This document shows positions 31,594 through 40,279 of a DNA stretch of 64,000 nt, piece after piece (position 1 is the first letter of the stretch; every line of letters starts with the position of its first letter). The stretch spans positions 248,001 through 312,000 of the forward strand of contig NZ_FNIE01000004.1 in NCBI RefSeq assembly GCF_900103985.1, in the 5' to 3' direction. The notes below the pieces were generated by a model that worked only from the letters and a program-made list of their open reading frames with translations, was not told where the DNA came from and did not search any database. Origin of the DNA: Actinacidiphila guanduensis. GTDB taxonomy: Bacteria; Actinomycetota; Actinomycetes; Streptomycetales; Streptomycetaceae. A program made the translations under genes and the position numbers.

Positions 31594-32753
31594 CCCCGGC
31601 CGCCCGCCCGCACCCGCTCGCGTGCCACGTGCAGCCGCTGGATGTCGCTGGTGCCCTCCATGAACTCGAAGGCGGCCACGTCCCGGCACCACTTCTCCAG
31701 CAGCGGGTGGTCCACGAGGGCGGCCGGGCCCAGCGCGCGCACGGCGAAGCGGGACGCCTCGCGGGCGGCGGCCACGGCGGACAGCTTCGCCGCGCTCGAC
31801 AGCAGCGAGGCGTCACGCCCCGCGTCCAGGGCGGCGCCCGCCTCGTGGACGAGCCGCAGGCAGCCGGCCAGGCGGCTGTCCAGCGCGGCGAGGCCGGGGG
31901 CGCCGGGGCGCTCGGCGCGCACCAGGTCCAGGCAGGCCAGGCCGGTGCCGGCGGCGAGCGCGGCGACCTGGGGGCGGACGGTGGTGAACACCCGTACCGC
32001 GCCCCACAGTCCGCGCCGGGTGGCGGGCAGGTGGCGGGCGAGCAGGTGCTCCTCGGGGACGGGCACGCCGGCGAGGCGGATCTCGCCGAGCGCGGCGCCG
32101 CGCAGCCCCGCGGTGTCCAGCGCGGTGGTGGAGAAGCCGGGCGCGCTCGCCTCGACGAGGGCGGCGCGGATGCCGAGCGGCCCGGGTCCGGTGCGGGCGA
32201 AGACGACGCCGATGCCGCCGCGGGCCCCGTTGCCGATGTACTTCTTGGTGCCCGTCAGCAGCCGCTGCCCGCCGGGCCCCGGCCCCAGCGCGGTCTGCAT
32301 GGCGGCCGCGTCGCTGCCGCGGCCGGGCTCGGTGACGGCGAAGAACGCCCAGGCGGCGCCGTCTGCCTGGCGGCGGTGGAAGTGGGCGCGTTGCTCCTCG
32401 TCGCCGAGGTGGTCCAGCAGGATGCCGGCCAGGCTCGGGCCGGGCGCGGCCATCACCATCCCGGCGTCGCCGCGGGCGAGTTCGGTCATCCACACCAGCG
32501 TCTGCAGGCTGGAGCCCGCGGTGTAGGTGAAGGGGCCGATCCGCAGCGGCCGGCCGCCGTAGCGCTCGGGGACGGTGAGGCGGCGGACCAGGTCGAAGCC
32601 CTCGACGCCGAGGTGGGGCGCCATGTCGTGGGGGTCGGCGTCCAACGCGAGGGCGTGGGCGCGCAGTTCGGGTGCGGTCTCGGCGGCGGCGCCGCGCAGG
32701 GCGGCGAGGCGCCCGTCCAGCTCCGGCAGGGCGTCGGTCAGGGTGTCGGTCAC
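31590..32753 (-). CDS. Acyl-CoA (acyl-ACP) dehydrogenase
   Basis: A 387-residue FAD enzyme with all three acyl-CoA dehydrogenase domains: WAFFAVTEPGRGSDAAAM and LTGTKKYIGNGARGG in the middle beta domain, and FEFMEGTSDIQRLHVARE at the C-terminus. It should introduce an alpha,beta double bond. In FkbI-type and VioJ/CmnJ-type pathways such enzymes act on carrier-bound units; here the nearby ACP and AcpS suggest an ACP-bound substrate, possibly GABA-S-ACP, or alternatively a carrier-bound ureidoalanine as in the tuberactinomycins. GTG start at 32753, with 4-bp overlaps on both sides. It is paired with the short homologue upstream. Confidence 0.82.
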   Translation of the reverse strand: MTDTLTDALPELDGRLAALRGAAAETAPELRAHALALDADPHDMAPHLGVEGFDLVRRLTVPERYGGRPLRIGPFTYTAGSSLQTLVWMTELARGDAGMVMAAPGPSLAGILLDHLGDEEQRAHFHRRQADGAAWAFFAVTEPGRGSDAAAMQTALGPGPGGQRLLTGTKKYIGNGARGGIGVVFARTGPGPLGIRAALVEASAPGFSTTALDTAGLRGAALGEIRLAGVPVPEEHLLARHLPATRRGLWGAVRVFTTVRPQVAALAAGTGLACLDLVRAERPGAPGLAALDSRLAGCLRLVHEAGAALDAGRDASLLSSAAKLSAVAAAREASRFAVRALGPAALVDHPLLEKWCRDVAAFEFMEGTSDIQRLHVARERVRAGGRG

Positions 32754-33400
32754 GGTGTGCGGGCTCCTTCCCGGGCCGGCGGCCGGGCGAGCCAGAGGTC
32801 GGCGGTGAGGGCGGACAGGTGGAGGCCGCGGGCCGGGTGGTCGGTGAGGTAGCCCTCGGCGCCGAAGAGCCGGGCGGTCTTCCAGCCGGCCTCGGTGAGC
32901 CGCTCGTGCCACGCCCAGGCGGCCTCGGGGGTGGTGTGGGCCCAGCGGGCGGCGGCGGTGGCGGTCTCGATCTCGGCGGTGACGTCGGCGAGCGCGGCCC
33001 GCACGAGCTGCTGGTCGAGCAGCGGGACACCGCCGAACCGGCGCTGCGCCAGCCGTTCGACGGCCGCGTCCAGCAGCCGGGCGAGGACACCGATCCGCAC
33101 GGCGGCCAGGCGTGCCGCGTACGGCCCCGGCAGGCCGCCGCCGGCCCGGGTGGCGGCCGACGCCCCGACGCCCGGGGACGGATGGCTGCCGGGGCGCGGG
33201 AAGCGGACCACGGCCAGGCTCTCCAGCGCGGCGAAGGGGTGCGGCACCACCCGGTGGGAGGGGCGCACCAGGCGGGCGGGCAGGACGGCGGCGCTTCCCG
33301 GCGCGGTGTCCGCCGGGTCGATGCCCTCCAGCACGGCGGTGAGCCCGGCTGCGAGGCCCTGCTCGCGGCCGAGGTCCCGGTAGCGCTCCAGGGCGGTCAT
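32750..33400 (-). CDS. Short acyl-CoA-dehydrogenase-like protein (C-terminal domain only)
   Basis: A 216-residue protein whose second half resembles the C-terminal helical bundle of acyl-CoA dehydrogenases (AVRIGVLARLLDAAVERLAQR, LLDQQLVRAALADVTAEIE, EAGWKTARLFGAEGYLTDHPARGLHLSALTADLWLAR). The N-terminal helical and beta-barrel domains are missing, so it cannot form a full FAD site by itself. With its full-length neighbour it could make a heteromeric enzyme. ATG at 33400; 4-bp overlaps with both neighbours indicate tight co-translation and argue that it is functional. Confidence 0.7.
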   Translation of the reverse strand: MTALERYRDLGREQGLAAGLTAVLEGIDPADTAPGSAAVLPARLVRPSHRVVPHPFAALESLAVVRFPRPGSHPSPGVGASAATRAGGGLPGPYAARLAAVRIGVLARLLDAAVERLAQRRFGGVPLLDQQLVRAALADVTAEIETATAAARWAHTTPEAAWAWHERLTEAGWKTARLFGAEGYLTDHPARGLHLSALTADLWLARPPAREGARTP

Positions 33401-34260
33401 CGCGCGGCCGCCGGAGCGAGCAGCGCGGTGAAGAGGCGGCCCGCGTGGGGGTCGAAGTCGGCGACGAGCGTCGGGCGTTCGGCGTCCCAGGCGTCGGCGA
33501 GCGGCGACCAGGCGCTGGTGCACAGGGCGTTGGCCGGCCCCCGCACCACCTCGGCGCTCTCCCGCGGGTCGAGGCGTTCGGCGAGCATACGGCCGGCGAC
33601 GATCCGGGTGTCCGGATACCTGCGGGTCAGGGAGCGCAGCGCGGCCCGCGGGTCGGCCTGCTGCTCGTCCACGGCGAGGAGTTCCATGGCGGGCCCGCCG
33701 TCGTCGTGGAGCAGTACGGCGGCGTCGCTGCCGGGGCCGGTGCGCACGTCGGGGTCGGCGTAGGGGACGGTGGTCTGGTCGAGAACGAGGACGGCGCCGG
33801 CGGCGGAGTGGCCGGCCGCGCGCATGCGGTCCAGCAGGCGCAGCGCGGTGAAGGGGGCGCCGACGCCCTGGCCGGCCAGCGAGAGCACCTCGGGGGTGCC
33901 GGGCAGGCGGTCGGCGAGGTAGCAGCCGGCGACCTCCACGACGTCGCGGTCCGGCAGGTGGTAGGCGAGCACGACGGTGTCGAGCGGGGGCGGCGGGTGG
34001 GGCAGGCCGTCCAGGAGGGCGCCGGCCAGGTCGATGAAGCCGGGCCCGCCGCCGCGGGCGTACCGGTCGTGGTCGGGGCGTTCGCCGAAGGCGGCCAGGA
34101 AGTCGGTGAAAAAGCGCAGTTCGGTGCCGTCGAGCGGGGCGGGCTCGCGGCGGGCCGGCACGAGGGCGACCGGGCGGCCGAGCCGCAGCGGGCCGGGGCG
34201 GGAGCGGGCCGGGGCCGCCGCGGTGGCGGCCCCGGAGCCCAAGGGGGTGGCGGGGGCCAT
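33397..34260 (-). CDS. Cys-less KAS III/thiolase-fold protein
   Basis: A 287-residue protein with thiolase-fold features of KAS III (LDTVVLAYHLPD, AGCYLADRLPGTPEVLSLAGQGVGAPFTALRLLDRM, AGAVLVLDQTTV, GSDAAVLLHDDG). The position that holds the active Cys in the operon's other KAS III (SHQGCVIG) aligns with Val133 (AGQGVGAP), so Claisen or acyl-transfer chemistry is excluded. It probably pairs with the KAS III of 37370-38311, much as a chain-length factor pairs with its ketosynthase (inference). ATG at 34260, 3 bp after the ACP stop. Confidence 0.65.
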   Translation of the reverse strand: MAPATPLGSGAATAAAPARSRPGPLRLGRPVALVPARREPAPLDGTELRFFTDFLAAFGERPDHDRYARGGGPGFIDLAGALLDGLPHPPPPLDTVVLAYHLPDRDVVEVAGCYLADRLPGTPEVLSLAGQGVGAPFTALRLLDRMRAAGHSAAGAVLVLDQTTVPYADPDVRTGPGSDAAVLLHDDGGPAMELLAVDEQQADPRAALRSLTRRYPDTRIVAGRMLAERLDPRESAEVVRGPANALCTSAWSPLADAWDAERPTLVADFDPHAGRLFTALLAPAAAR

Positions 34261-34263
34261 CGG

Positions 34264-34536
34264 TCAGCGCGCCGGCTCGTGGCCGGGCCGGCAGGCGTCG
34301 AGGTAGCCGGTGAGGGCGCCCACCGTCTCGAACGCCTCCGGGGTCAGCTCGTCGGGGTCGATCACGAGCCCGAGTCGGTCCTCCAGCGCCATCAGCAGCT
34401 CGATGACACTGGTGGAGTCCAGCCCGAGGTCGCCGAAGAGGCGGGTGGTGGGCGTGAGGTCGGGCAGGTCCTTGTTGAGGACCTCCGCGAGCGCGTCCTG
34501 GAGCGCGCCGGTGGTGGCGCCGTCGGTGCCGGTCAT
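34264..34536 (-). CDS. Acyl carrier protein (BtrI-like role)
   Basis: A 90-residue ACP. The phosphopantetheine Ser is Ser41 in FGDLGLDSTSVIELL. It is flanked by a BtrK-like decarboxylase and, two genes away, a BtrJ-like ATP-grasp ligase. By analogy with butirosin BtrI it should carry a glutamyl and then a gamma-aminobutyryl thioester. GGAG lies ten bases before the ATG at 34536; the upstream in-frame extension to 34611 is low-complexity. Confidence 0.85.
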   Translation of the reverse strand: MTGTDGATTGALQDALAEVLNKDLPDLTPTTRLFGDLGLDSTSVIELLMALEDRLGLVIDPDELTPEAFETVGALTGYLDACRPGHEPAR

Positions 34537-34666
34537 CGTCTCGTTGCTCCTCGTGGAATGGCGGGCAGTGCCAGGTGGGTGCGGGGTCGGGTGCGGCCGC
34601 CGGGTGCTCACGGCAGGGGCTCTTGGCGGGTGGTCATGGCCGTGCTCACGGCAGCAGCCGCCGGGT

Positions 34667-35986
34667 TCACTCCAGCGGTTCGTCGCGGCCCAGGTCCGGG
34701 TGGGTGGACTGGCGGCCGAGCACGTCCTCGACCGTGTCGCGGCGGCGCACCAGGTAGGCCCGGCCGTGCCGCAGCACGACCTCGGCGGGGTGGCCGTGGC
34801 TGAGGAAGTACACCGGTGAGGCCGAGGGGCCGTAGGCGCCCGAGCGCAGCACGCCGACGAGGTCGCCGGGGCGCAGCGCGGGCAGGAGGGCGTTCTTGGC
34901 GATGGTGTCGTTGGGCGTGCAGAGCGGCCCGGCGATGTTCCAGGGGCCGGGCTCCTCGCCGGGTTCGGGGGCGCGCGAGAGCAGGGCGAGCGGGAAGTTG
35001 CGCTTGACGAAGGAGCCGATGCCGACGGCGGCCATGTGGTGGTGGGTGCCGCCGTCGGCGACCGCGAACTGCTCCCCCATGGACTGCTTGGTGTAGCGGA
35101 CCCGCATCAGGTAGGTGCCGCCGAGTGCCGTCAGATGGCGGCCGGACTCCATGAGCAGGCGGGTGCCGGGGTGGGCGGCGGCGAAGCGGTCGAGCAGCGG
35201 GTTGAGGTCCTTGGCGAGGGCGGCGATGTCCAGGTCGTGCTCGTTGTCGAAGTAGGCCGCGCCCAGGCCGCCGCCGATGTCCACCGCGTCCAGGCGGATG
35301 CCGGTGGCCTCGGCGACGCGTTCGGCGAGGTCGAGGATGTAGGCGGTGTTCTTCACCACGACCTCGGCGTCCAGGATGCGGGTGCCGAGGTAGACGTGGA
35401 CGCCGGCGACGTCGGCGTGCCGCAGCCCGGCGAGTTCGGGGCCCGCGGCCAGCACGGCGGCCTCGTCGATGCCGAACTGGCGGGGCTTGCCGCCCATCGT
35501 CAGCCGCGAACCGGCGATGGACAGCGCCGGGTTGACCCGCAGCAGCACCCGCTGGCGCACCCCGCGGGCGGCCGCGGCCGCCTCGATGGCGCGCAGTTCG
35601 GCGAAGGACTCGCAGACCACCGCGTAGATCCCGGCGGCCACGCAGGCGTCGATCTCCTCGCCGCTCTTGCCAGGGCCGAGGAAGACGATGTCGGCGGGGT
35701 CGGTGCCGGCGTCCAGGACCAGCCGCAGTTCGGCGAGCGAGGAGACCTCGGCGCGGGCGCCGGCGGCGTGCAGCACCTGGTAGACCCCGCGGTTGGGGTT
35801 GGCCTTCAGGGAGTAGAAGACCTCCAGCGCGGGGTGCAGGGCGGCGCGCAGGGAGCGGAGGTTGGCGGCGAGCCAGTCGCCGTCGTAGACGTAGGTGGGG
35901 GTGCCGAAGCGCTCGGCGAGGCCGTTCCAGTCGGGGCCGGCGGACGCGTGGGCGCCGGGGGCTTCGCGGTTCGGGGTTTCGGTCAC
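34667..35986 (-). CDS. PLP-dependent fold-III decarboxylase (BtrK-like)
   Basis: A 439-residue alanine-racemase-fold decarboxylase of the DapDC/ODC group. The PLP Lys is Lys61 in FYSLKANPN; GGGLGAAYF is the phosphate-binding Gly loop, LLMESGRHL follows, and CTPND near the C-terminus is the inter-subunit Cys motif. Family members decarboxylate diaminopimelate, ornithine or, in BtrK, ACP-bound glutamate. The overlapping ATP-grasp gene and the following ACP gene make the BtrK reaction (Glu-S-ACP to GABA-S-ACP) the best guess. GTG at 35986 overlaps the ATP-grasp stop by 4 bp. Confidence 0.8.
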   Translation of the reverse strand: MTETPNREAPGAHASAGPDWNGLAERFGTPTYVYDGDWLAANLRSLRAALHPALEVFYSLKANPNRGVYQVLHAAGARAEVSSLAELRLVLDAGTDPADIVFLGPGKSGEEIDACVAAGIYAVVCESFAELRAIEAAAAARGVRQRVLLRVNPALSIAGSRLTMGGKPRQFGIDEAAVLAAGPELAGLRHADVAGVHVYLGTRILDAEVVVKNTAYILDLAERVAEATGIRLDAVDIGGGLGAAYFDNEHDLDIAALAKDLNPLLDRFAAAHPGTRLLMESGRHLTALGGTYLMRVRYTKQSMGEQFAVADGGTHHHMAAVGIGSFVKRNFPLALLSRAPEPGEEPGPWNIAGPLCTPNDTIAKNALLPALRPGDLVGVLRSGAYGPSASPVYFLSHGHPAEVVLRHGRAYLVRRRDTVEDVLGRQSTHPDLGRDEPLE

Positions 35987-37368
35987 GGCCGGCCTGCCAT
36001 TTCCTCGAGTCGGGTCTGCGCTTGCGCCCGGAGAAGGCGGACGTCCCTTTCGTCGGCGCCGGCGCAGATCGCGTAGAGGCGGCCGTAGGACGTGGCGCCG
36101 GCGTTGAGGGCGGCGTTCAGGGTGGCGAAGTTGTTGACCAGGACACCGCGCGGGTGCGGGTCCGGGTCGGTGAGCAGCAGGTCGCCGAGGGCCGCGCGGA
36201 CCTCGGCGAAGGTGTGCGGGCGATGCGGGCGCAGGTCGAAGGTGGTGGCCAGGGCGGTGGTGGTGCCGCCGCCGAGCAGCCGTTCGGCCAGCCGGTTCTG
36301 GTAGGTCGCCATGTTGAAGCGGGCGTTGATCTCCAGGCACGGGTAGAGCGTGCCGTCGGCGGCGAGCAGGGCGTCCACCCCGGCCAGGCCCGCGTAGCCC
36401 TCGGCGTGCAGTTCCTTGCCGATCACCTCGGCGGCGGCGTGCAGGGCGTCGACCTGGTCGGGGCGCAGCGCCGGGGGGAAGAGGTGGCCGCGGTGGACGC
36501 CGTTCTCGGTGAGCGCGGTCTTGACCGTCTCGAAGGCGACCTGCCCGTCGCGGCCCACCAGGAACTGGTAGTTGAGGTCGGCCTCCTTGTCGATCCAGCG
36601 CTCCACCACGACCGGCAGCCGCCGGTCGGCGCGCGCCCGCCGCTCCACCATCCGCAGCAGCCGCTCGCCGCGCGTGGGCCCGTCCAGGACCACCATGCCG
36701 CGCCCGGAGACGCCCAGCGACTCCTTGACGACGACCTTCGGGCCGTCCTCCACCAGGTGCTCGGCGAGCGCCGCGGCCAGCTCGTCCACCGTGCGGCAGA
36801 CCGCGCCGGGCACGGCGGTCAGCCCGGCGGCGTCGACCAGTTCGCGGCTGAACACCTTGCCGTTGACGTGCTTGGACGTCTCGGCGCCGGGTCCGGCCAG
36901 CGGCAGCCCGGCGGCCTCGGCCAGGCGTTCCTCGTCGGCGGAGGTGCCCAGCGGCATCAGGTAGGTGCGGCCGTCGGCCAGGGCGCGCAGGCGCTCCAGC
37001 AGGCGCGGCGAGTCCAGGGCGTCCAGGGTGACCGAGCGCTCGGGCTCGTTGCGGTCCACGGCGAGGTGGGTGCCGGCGGCGGCGCCGAGCCCGGCGAGGT
37101 AGGCGGCGTACTCGCCGTCGACGGGCTCCTTGAGGACGACCACGTCGTGCTCGTCGGCGAGCAGCACACCGACCTCCTCGATGCGGCCCACGGTCGCGGC
37201 CGAGAAGGACAGGCCGGTGCCGGGCAGCGCGGGCTCCCCGCGGCCCCAGACCCGCTCGACCTCGAAGTTGTTGAGGTAGACGAAGCGGGCGGCCGGGTCG
37301 CCGACCAGGGCCTGCTTGAGCCGGGCGGTGAAGCCCGTGGCGGCCGGGGCGTGCTGGGGGGATGTCAT
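35983..37368 (-). CDS. ATP-grasp amino acid-ACP ligase (BtrJ-like)
   Basis: A 461-residue ATP-grasp enzyme. The N-terminal YLNNFEVERVW region is followed by KHVNGKVFSRELV, the VVVKESLGVSGRGMVVL nucleotide loop, and the Mg-binding CLEINARFN motif. The gene order (ligase, decarboxylase, ACP) is that of butirosin, where BtrJ activates L-glutamate and ligates it to the ACP. Glutamate is therefore the predicted substrate, but another amino acid such as diaminopropionate is possible. ATG at 37368, 1 bp downstream of the KAS III stop. Confidence 0.78.
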   Translation of the reverse strand: MTSPQHAPAATGFTARLKQALVGDPAARFVYLNNFEVERVWGRGEPALPGTGLSFSAATVGRIEEVGVLLADEHDVVVLKEPVDGEYAAYLAGLGAAAGTHLAVDRNEPERSVTLDALDSPRLLERLRALADGRTYLMPLGTSADEERLAEAAGLPLAGPGAETSKHVNGKVFSRELVDAAGLTAVPGAVCRTVDELAAALAEHLVEDGPKVVVKESLGVSGRGMVVLDGPTRGERLLRMVERRARADRRLPVVVERWIDKEADLNYQFLVGRDGQVAFETVKTALTENGVHRGHLFPPALRPDQVDALHAAAEVIGKELHAEGYAGLAGVDALLAADGTLYPCLEINARFNMATYQNRLAERLLGGGTTTALATTFDLRPHRPHTFAEVRAALGDLLLTDPDPHPRGVLVNNFATLNAALNAGATSYGRLYAICAGADERDVRLLRAQAQTRLEEMAGRP

Positions 37369-37369
37369 C

Positions 37370-38311
37370 TCACTCCCTTCCGGTGGCGGTCCGTACGGCC
37401 GCGGCGGCGAAGGTGCCGCCCTGCCCGGCGGAGACCATCAGCGCGGTCCGGCCGGGTGGCAGCGCCTGCTCGGCGCGGGCCGTGGCGAGGTTCATGAAGG
37501 AGTCGGCGCAGAAGCAGTGGCCGGTCCGCGGCACGTTGTCCAGGTAGATCCGCTCCGGCGGCAGCCCGAGCCGGCGGGCGGTGGTGGTCCAGGAGTAGCG
37601 GTTGACGTTGTGCGGCAGCACCAGGTCGATCGCGTCCAGGTCGAGCCCCGCGGCCGCCACGGCCTCCAGCATCACCGCGGCCAGCGTCGGGGTGTACTGC
37701 TGCCGGTAGCGGTGCTGGAGTTCGGGCGACATGTGCCGGGCCTGGTGGAACTCGCCGAGGGTGCGGTGGGCGACGCTCAGCACGGCGTCCCCCGGGCCTT
37801 CGAGGTCGGCGAGGACGGCGGCGGTGGCGTCACCGAGGACGGAGGTGCCGGGGATGTGCTGCATCACCGGCGACAGGGCCTTCTCGCCGATCAGCAGCAG
37901 CGCCTGGCTGCCCGCGGGCTCGCCGGTCAGCAGGCTCTCGGCGGTCTTCAGCGCCGACAGGCCGATCACGCAGCCCTGGTGGGACAGCGAGAAGGCGCTC
38001 GCCTCGTGCAGCCCGAGCTTGTCGCGCAGCACGTCCATCCAGCGCAGTGCGGGCGGCGCGAGGTGCTGCACGGTGTGGGCGTGCACGAGGTGGCGGACCT
38101 TGGCGCGGTCGGCGCCGGCCAGCGCGTCGTGGCCGAGGGCGAGCAGCATGTCCAGGGTGGACCGACCCTCGGCGGTGACGATCCGGTCCAGGCCGAGGAA
38201 GCGGGTCAGCAGCCGGATCTCGGAGTCGGGGACCTCCAGCGCCTGCCCGAGGTCGGCGATCGCGACGCTGTGGGCGGGGATGCGGGGGACGACCCTACGC
38301 AGGTACAGCAC
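37370..38311 (-). CDS. KAS III-family acyltransferase/ketosynthase
   Basis: A 313-residue KAS III-fold protein. Cys114 is in AFSLSHQGCVIGLSAL, His234 in VLPHNVNRYSW, and the third catalytic position reads GHCFC (His265) instead of the usual Asn of GNTSA. Loss of that Asn points away from classical decarboxylative condensation and towards acyl transfer, as in CerJ-like members that also change this residue. It is probably teamed with the Cys-less homologue. The start is a GTG at 38311 that overlaps the carbamoyltransferase gene by 17 bp. Confidence 0.78.
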   Translation of the reverse strand: MLYLRRVVPRIPAHSVAIADLGQALEVPDSEIRLLTRFLGLDRIVTAEGRSTLDMLLALGHDALAGADRAKVRHLVHAHTVQHLAPPALRWMDVLRDKLGLHEASAFSLSHQGCVIGLSALKTAESLLTGEPAGSQALLLIGEKALSPVMQHIPGTSVLGDATAAVLADLEGPGDAVLSVAHRTLGEFHQARHMSPELQHRYRQQYTPTLAAVMLEAVAAAGLDLDAIDLVLPHNVNRYSWTTTARRLGLPPERIYLDNVPRTGHCFCADSFMNLATARAEQALPPGRTALMVSAGQGGTFAAAAVRTATGRE

Positions 38312-39233
38312 GGCACCACTCCAGGACGGCCATGGCGCTGTGCAGTTTGTTCTCCGCCTGGTCGAAGGCGAGGCTGGCCGGCCCGTCCAGCACCTCGGCG
38401 GCGACCTCCTCGCCGCGGTGGGCGGGCAGGTCGTGCAGGAAGACGGCCTTGGGCCAGGCGTCCATCAGGGCGGGCGTGACCTGGAAGGGGGCGAAGACGG
38501 CCCGCCAGTTCGGGTCGGGCTTGCTGGTGCCGGTGGTCTGCCAGCGGGTGGTGTAGACGGCGTCCACCTCGCCGGGCAGCGCGTCCAGGTCGTGGCGTTC
38601 GGCGATGTGCGCGCCGTGCTCGGCGGCGGACCGCAGGCTGCGCTCCAGGACGGCGGGGTCCAGGCCGTAGCCGGGCGGGGTGCGCAGCTCCAGGCGGGCG
38701 CCGCGGTGGCGGGCCAGGCCCAGGGCGAGGGCCGCGGCGGAGTTGTTGCCCTCGCCGACGTACAGCACGCTCAGGCCCTCGACGGCGCCGAAGTGGACGG
38801 TGAGGGTGGTCAGGTCGGCCAGCGCCTGGGTGGGGTGCTCCCGCGCGCTCATCGCGTTGACGACGGACATGCGCTCCTGGGCGGCCCAGGCCCGCATCTC
38901 CCCCGGGTCGCCGGCGGTGCGGGCGACCAGGACGTCGAGCATGCGGGACATCACCCGGCCGGTGTCCTCGGTGGTCTCGCCGGTGTTGAGCTGGAGGTCG
39001 GCGGGGCCGTAGGCGATCAGGCCCGCGCCCAGCCGCAGGGCGCCGGAGGAGAAGGCGGTGCGGGTGCGGGTGGAGGTCTTGCGGAAGTAGACGCCGACGA
39101 CGTCGCCGCGCAGCGCGGTGGCGTCGGGTGCGGCGCCGCGCGAGAGCTGCGCGCCGCGGGCGACGATGCCGCGCAGGTCGGTGTCGCCGAGGTCGTCCAG
39201 GGAGATCAGGTGCCTGGCTGTGCGCTGCGCCAT
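38295..39233 (-). CDS. Ornithine/aspartate-type carbamoyltransferase
   Basis: A 312-residue transcarbamoylase. The carbamoyl-phosphate motif STRTRT is at 54-59 and HPTQ at 133-136; the amino-acid-side motif is HDLPAHRG instead of the HCLP of ornithine carbamoyltransferases, and the SMG loop is altered. This indicates a non-ornithine amine acceptor. The next two genes make 2,3-diaminopropionate, so the likely product is beta-ureidoalanine, as proposed for the viomycin/capreomycin and zwittermicin pathways. ATG at 39233, 37 bp after sbnB. Confidence 0.85.
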   Translation of the reverse strand: MAQRTARHLISLDDLGDTDLRGIVARGAQLSRGAAPDATALRGDVVGVYFRKTSTRTRTAFSSGALRLGAGLIAYGPADLQLNTGETTEDTGRVMSRMLDVLVARTAGDPGEMRAWAAQERMSVVNAMSAREHPTQALADLTTLTVHFGAVEGLSVLYVGEGNNSAAALALGLARHRGARLELRTPPGYGLDPAVLERSLRSAAEHGAHIAERHDLDALPGEVDAVYTTRWQTTGTSKPDPNWRAVFAPFQVTPALMDAWPKAVFLHDLPAHRGEEVAAEVLDGPASLAFDQAENKLHSAMAVLEWCRAVPA

Positions 39234-39270
39234 GGGTGCCGCCTTTCGGTCGCGTCGGGGGTGGCCGCCG

Positions 39271-40275
39271 TCACCATCGGTCGAGTTCGGCGAAGAAGTC
39301 GGGGACGGGCAGCACCAGGCCGCGCTCGCGGCCGATGCCGAAGACCTCCCGGCCGACCGCGAGGTCGAGCACGCCGAGGCCGAACGGGGAGAAGATCCGC
39401 GGCTTGTCAGGGCCGGGCGCGACCTCCCCGAGGATCACCTGGGCGAGGGTGCCGTCGATGAAGTCGCGGTGGCCGTACTTCTGCTCGGCCAGGTGCGGGG
39501 AGGTGTTCGCCTTCAGGCAGTGCTCCACATCGTCCAGGACGTTGTGGGCGGCGGCGATCAGCTCGGGGGCGATGTCGCGCAGCGAGATGTTCAGCACCGT
39601 CTGGCCGGGCGCGAAGGCGCCGGGCCGGGTGATGTACGGGGTGGCGGCGGTGGTGGCCAGGACGACCACGTCGGCGCCGTCCACCGCCTCGGCGAGGCCG
39701 GCGGCGGTGCCGGACCGGTAGCCGAGGCCGGCGGCGTGGGCGGCGGAGTTCTTGGCGTACTCCTCCACCGTGTCGTGGACCACGACGTCCCCGATGCTCC
39801 ATTCGAGGGCGTGGAAGAAGTCCAGGATCGCGCGGGAGATGACGCCGGCGCCGACGACCGCGAGCCGGTCCGCGGTGCGCGAGCCGTGCAGCTGCTCGGC
39901 GCCGAGCACGGCCGAGGCGGCGGTGCGGGCGGCGCTGATCTGCGCGGCCTCCAGGCAGGCGAACGGGTAGCCGGTTTCGGGGTCGTTGAGCAGCAGGACG
40001 GCCGAGGCGCGCGGGATGTTGCGGGCGATGTTGCCCGGGTAGCTGGCGATCCACTTGATGCCGGCCACGCCGTCCTCGCCGCGCAGCGAGGCGGGCAGCG
40101 CGATGATGCGGGCCTCGGGCCGGTCGGGGAAGCGCAGGAAGTAGCTGTCGGGGTTGACCGTGGCGCCGCGGTGGTGGTCCAGGTAGGTCCGGCGGACCTG
40201 CTCGGCGATCTGCGGGCGGTGGCCCTCGATGACCGCGCGGACGGCGCGGCCGCCCATCACCTCGAAGGAGAACAT
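39271..40275 (-). CDS. sbnB: N-[(2S)-2-amino-2-carboxyethyl]-L-glutamate dehydrogenase (2,3-diaminopropionate synthesis)
   Basis: A 334-residue ornithine-cyclodeaminase/mu-crystallin family protein. SbnB oxidises the ACEGA intermediate made by SbnA and releases L-2,3-diaminopropionate and 2-oxoglutarate using NAD. The N-terminal GATVNPDSYFLRFPD and GVAGIKWIASYPGN, the RTAASAVLGAEQL block and the Rossmann motif VVGAGVISRAILDFF are typical of SbnB rather than true cyclodeaminases. It starts 4 bp after the sbnA stop. Confidence 0.9.
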   Translation of the reverse strand: MFSFEVMGGRAVRAVIEGHRPQIAEQVRRTYLDHHRGATVNPDSYFLRFPDRPEARIIALPASLRGEDGVAGIKWIASYPGNIARNIPRASAVLLLNDPETGYPFACLEAAQISAARTAASAVLGAEQLHGSRTADRLAVVGAGVISRAILDFFHALEWSIGDVVVHDTVEEYAKNSAAHAAGLGYRSGTAAGLAEAVDGADVVVLATTAATPYITRPGAFAPGQTVLNISLRDIAPELIAAAHNVLDDVEHCLKANTSPHLAEQKYGHRDFIDGTLAQVILGEVAPGPDKPRIFSPFGLGVLDLAVGREVFGIGRERGLVLPVPDFFAELDRW

Positions 40276-40279
40276 CGGG

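Noticed and set aside
38295..39233. Primary-metabolism argF (ornithine carbamoyltransferase)
   Set aside because: The HCLP motif is altered to HDLP, and the gene is inside the diaminopropionate operon with overlapping neighbours, so a specialised acceptor is more likely.
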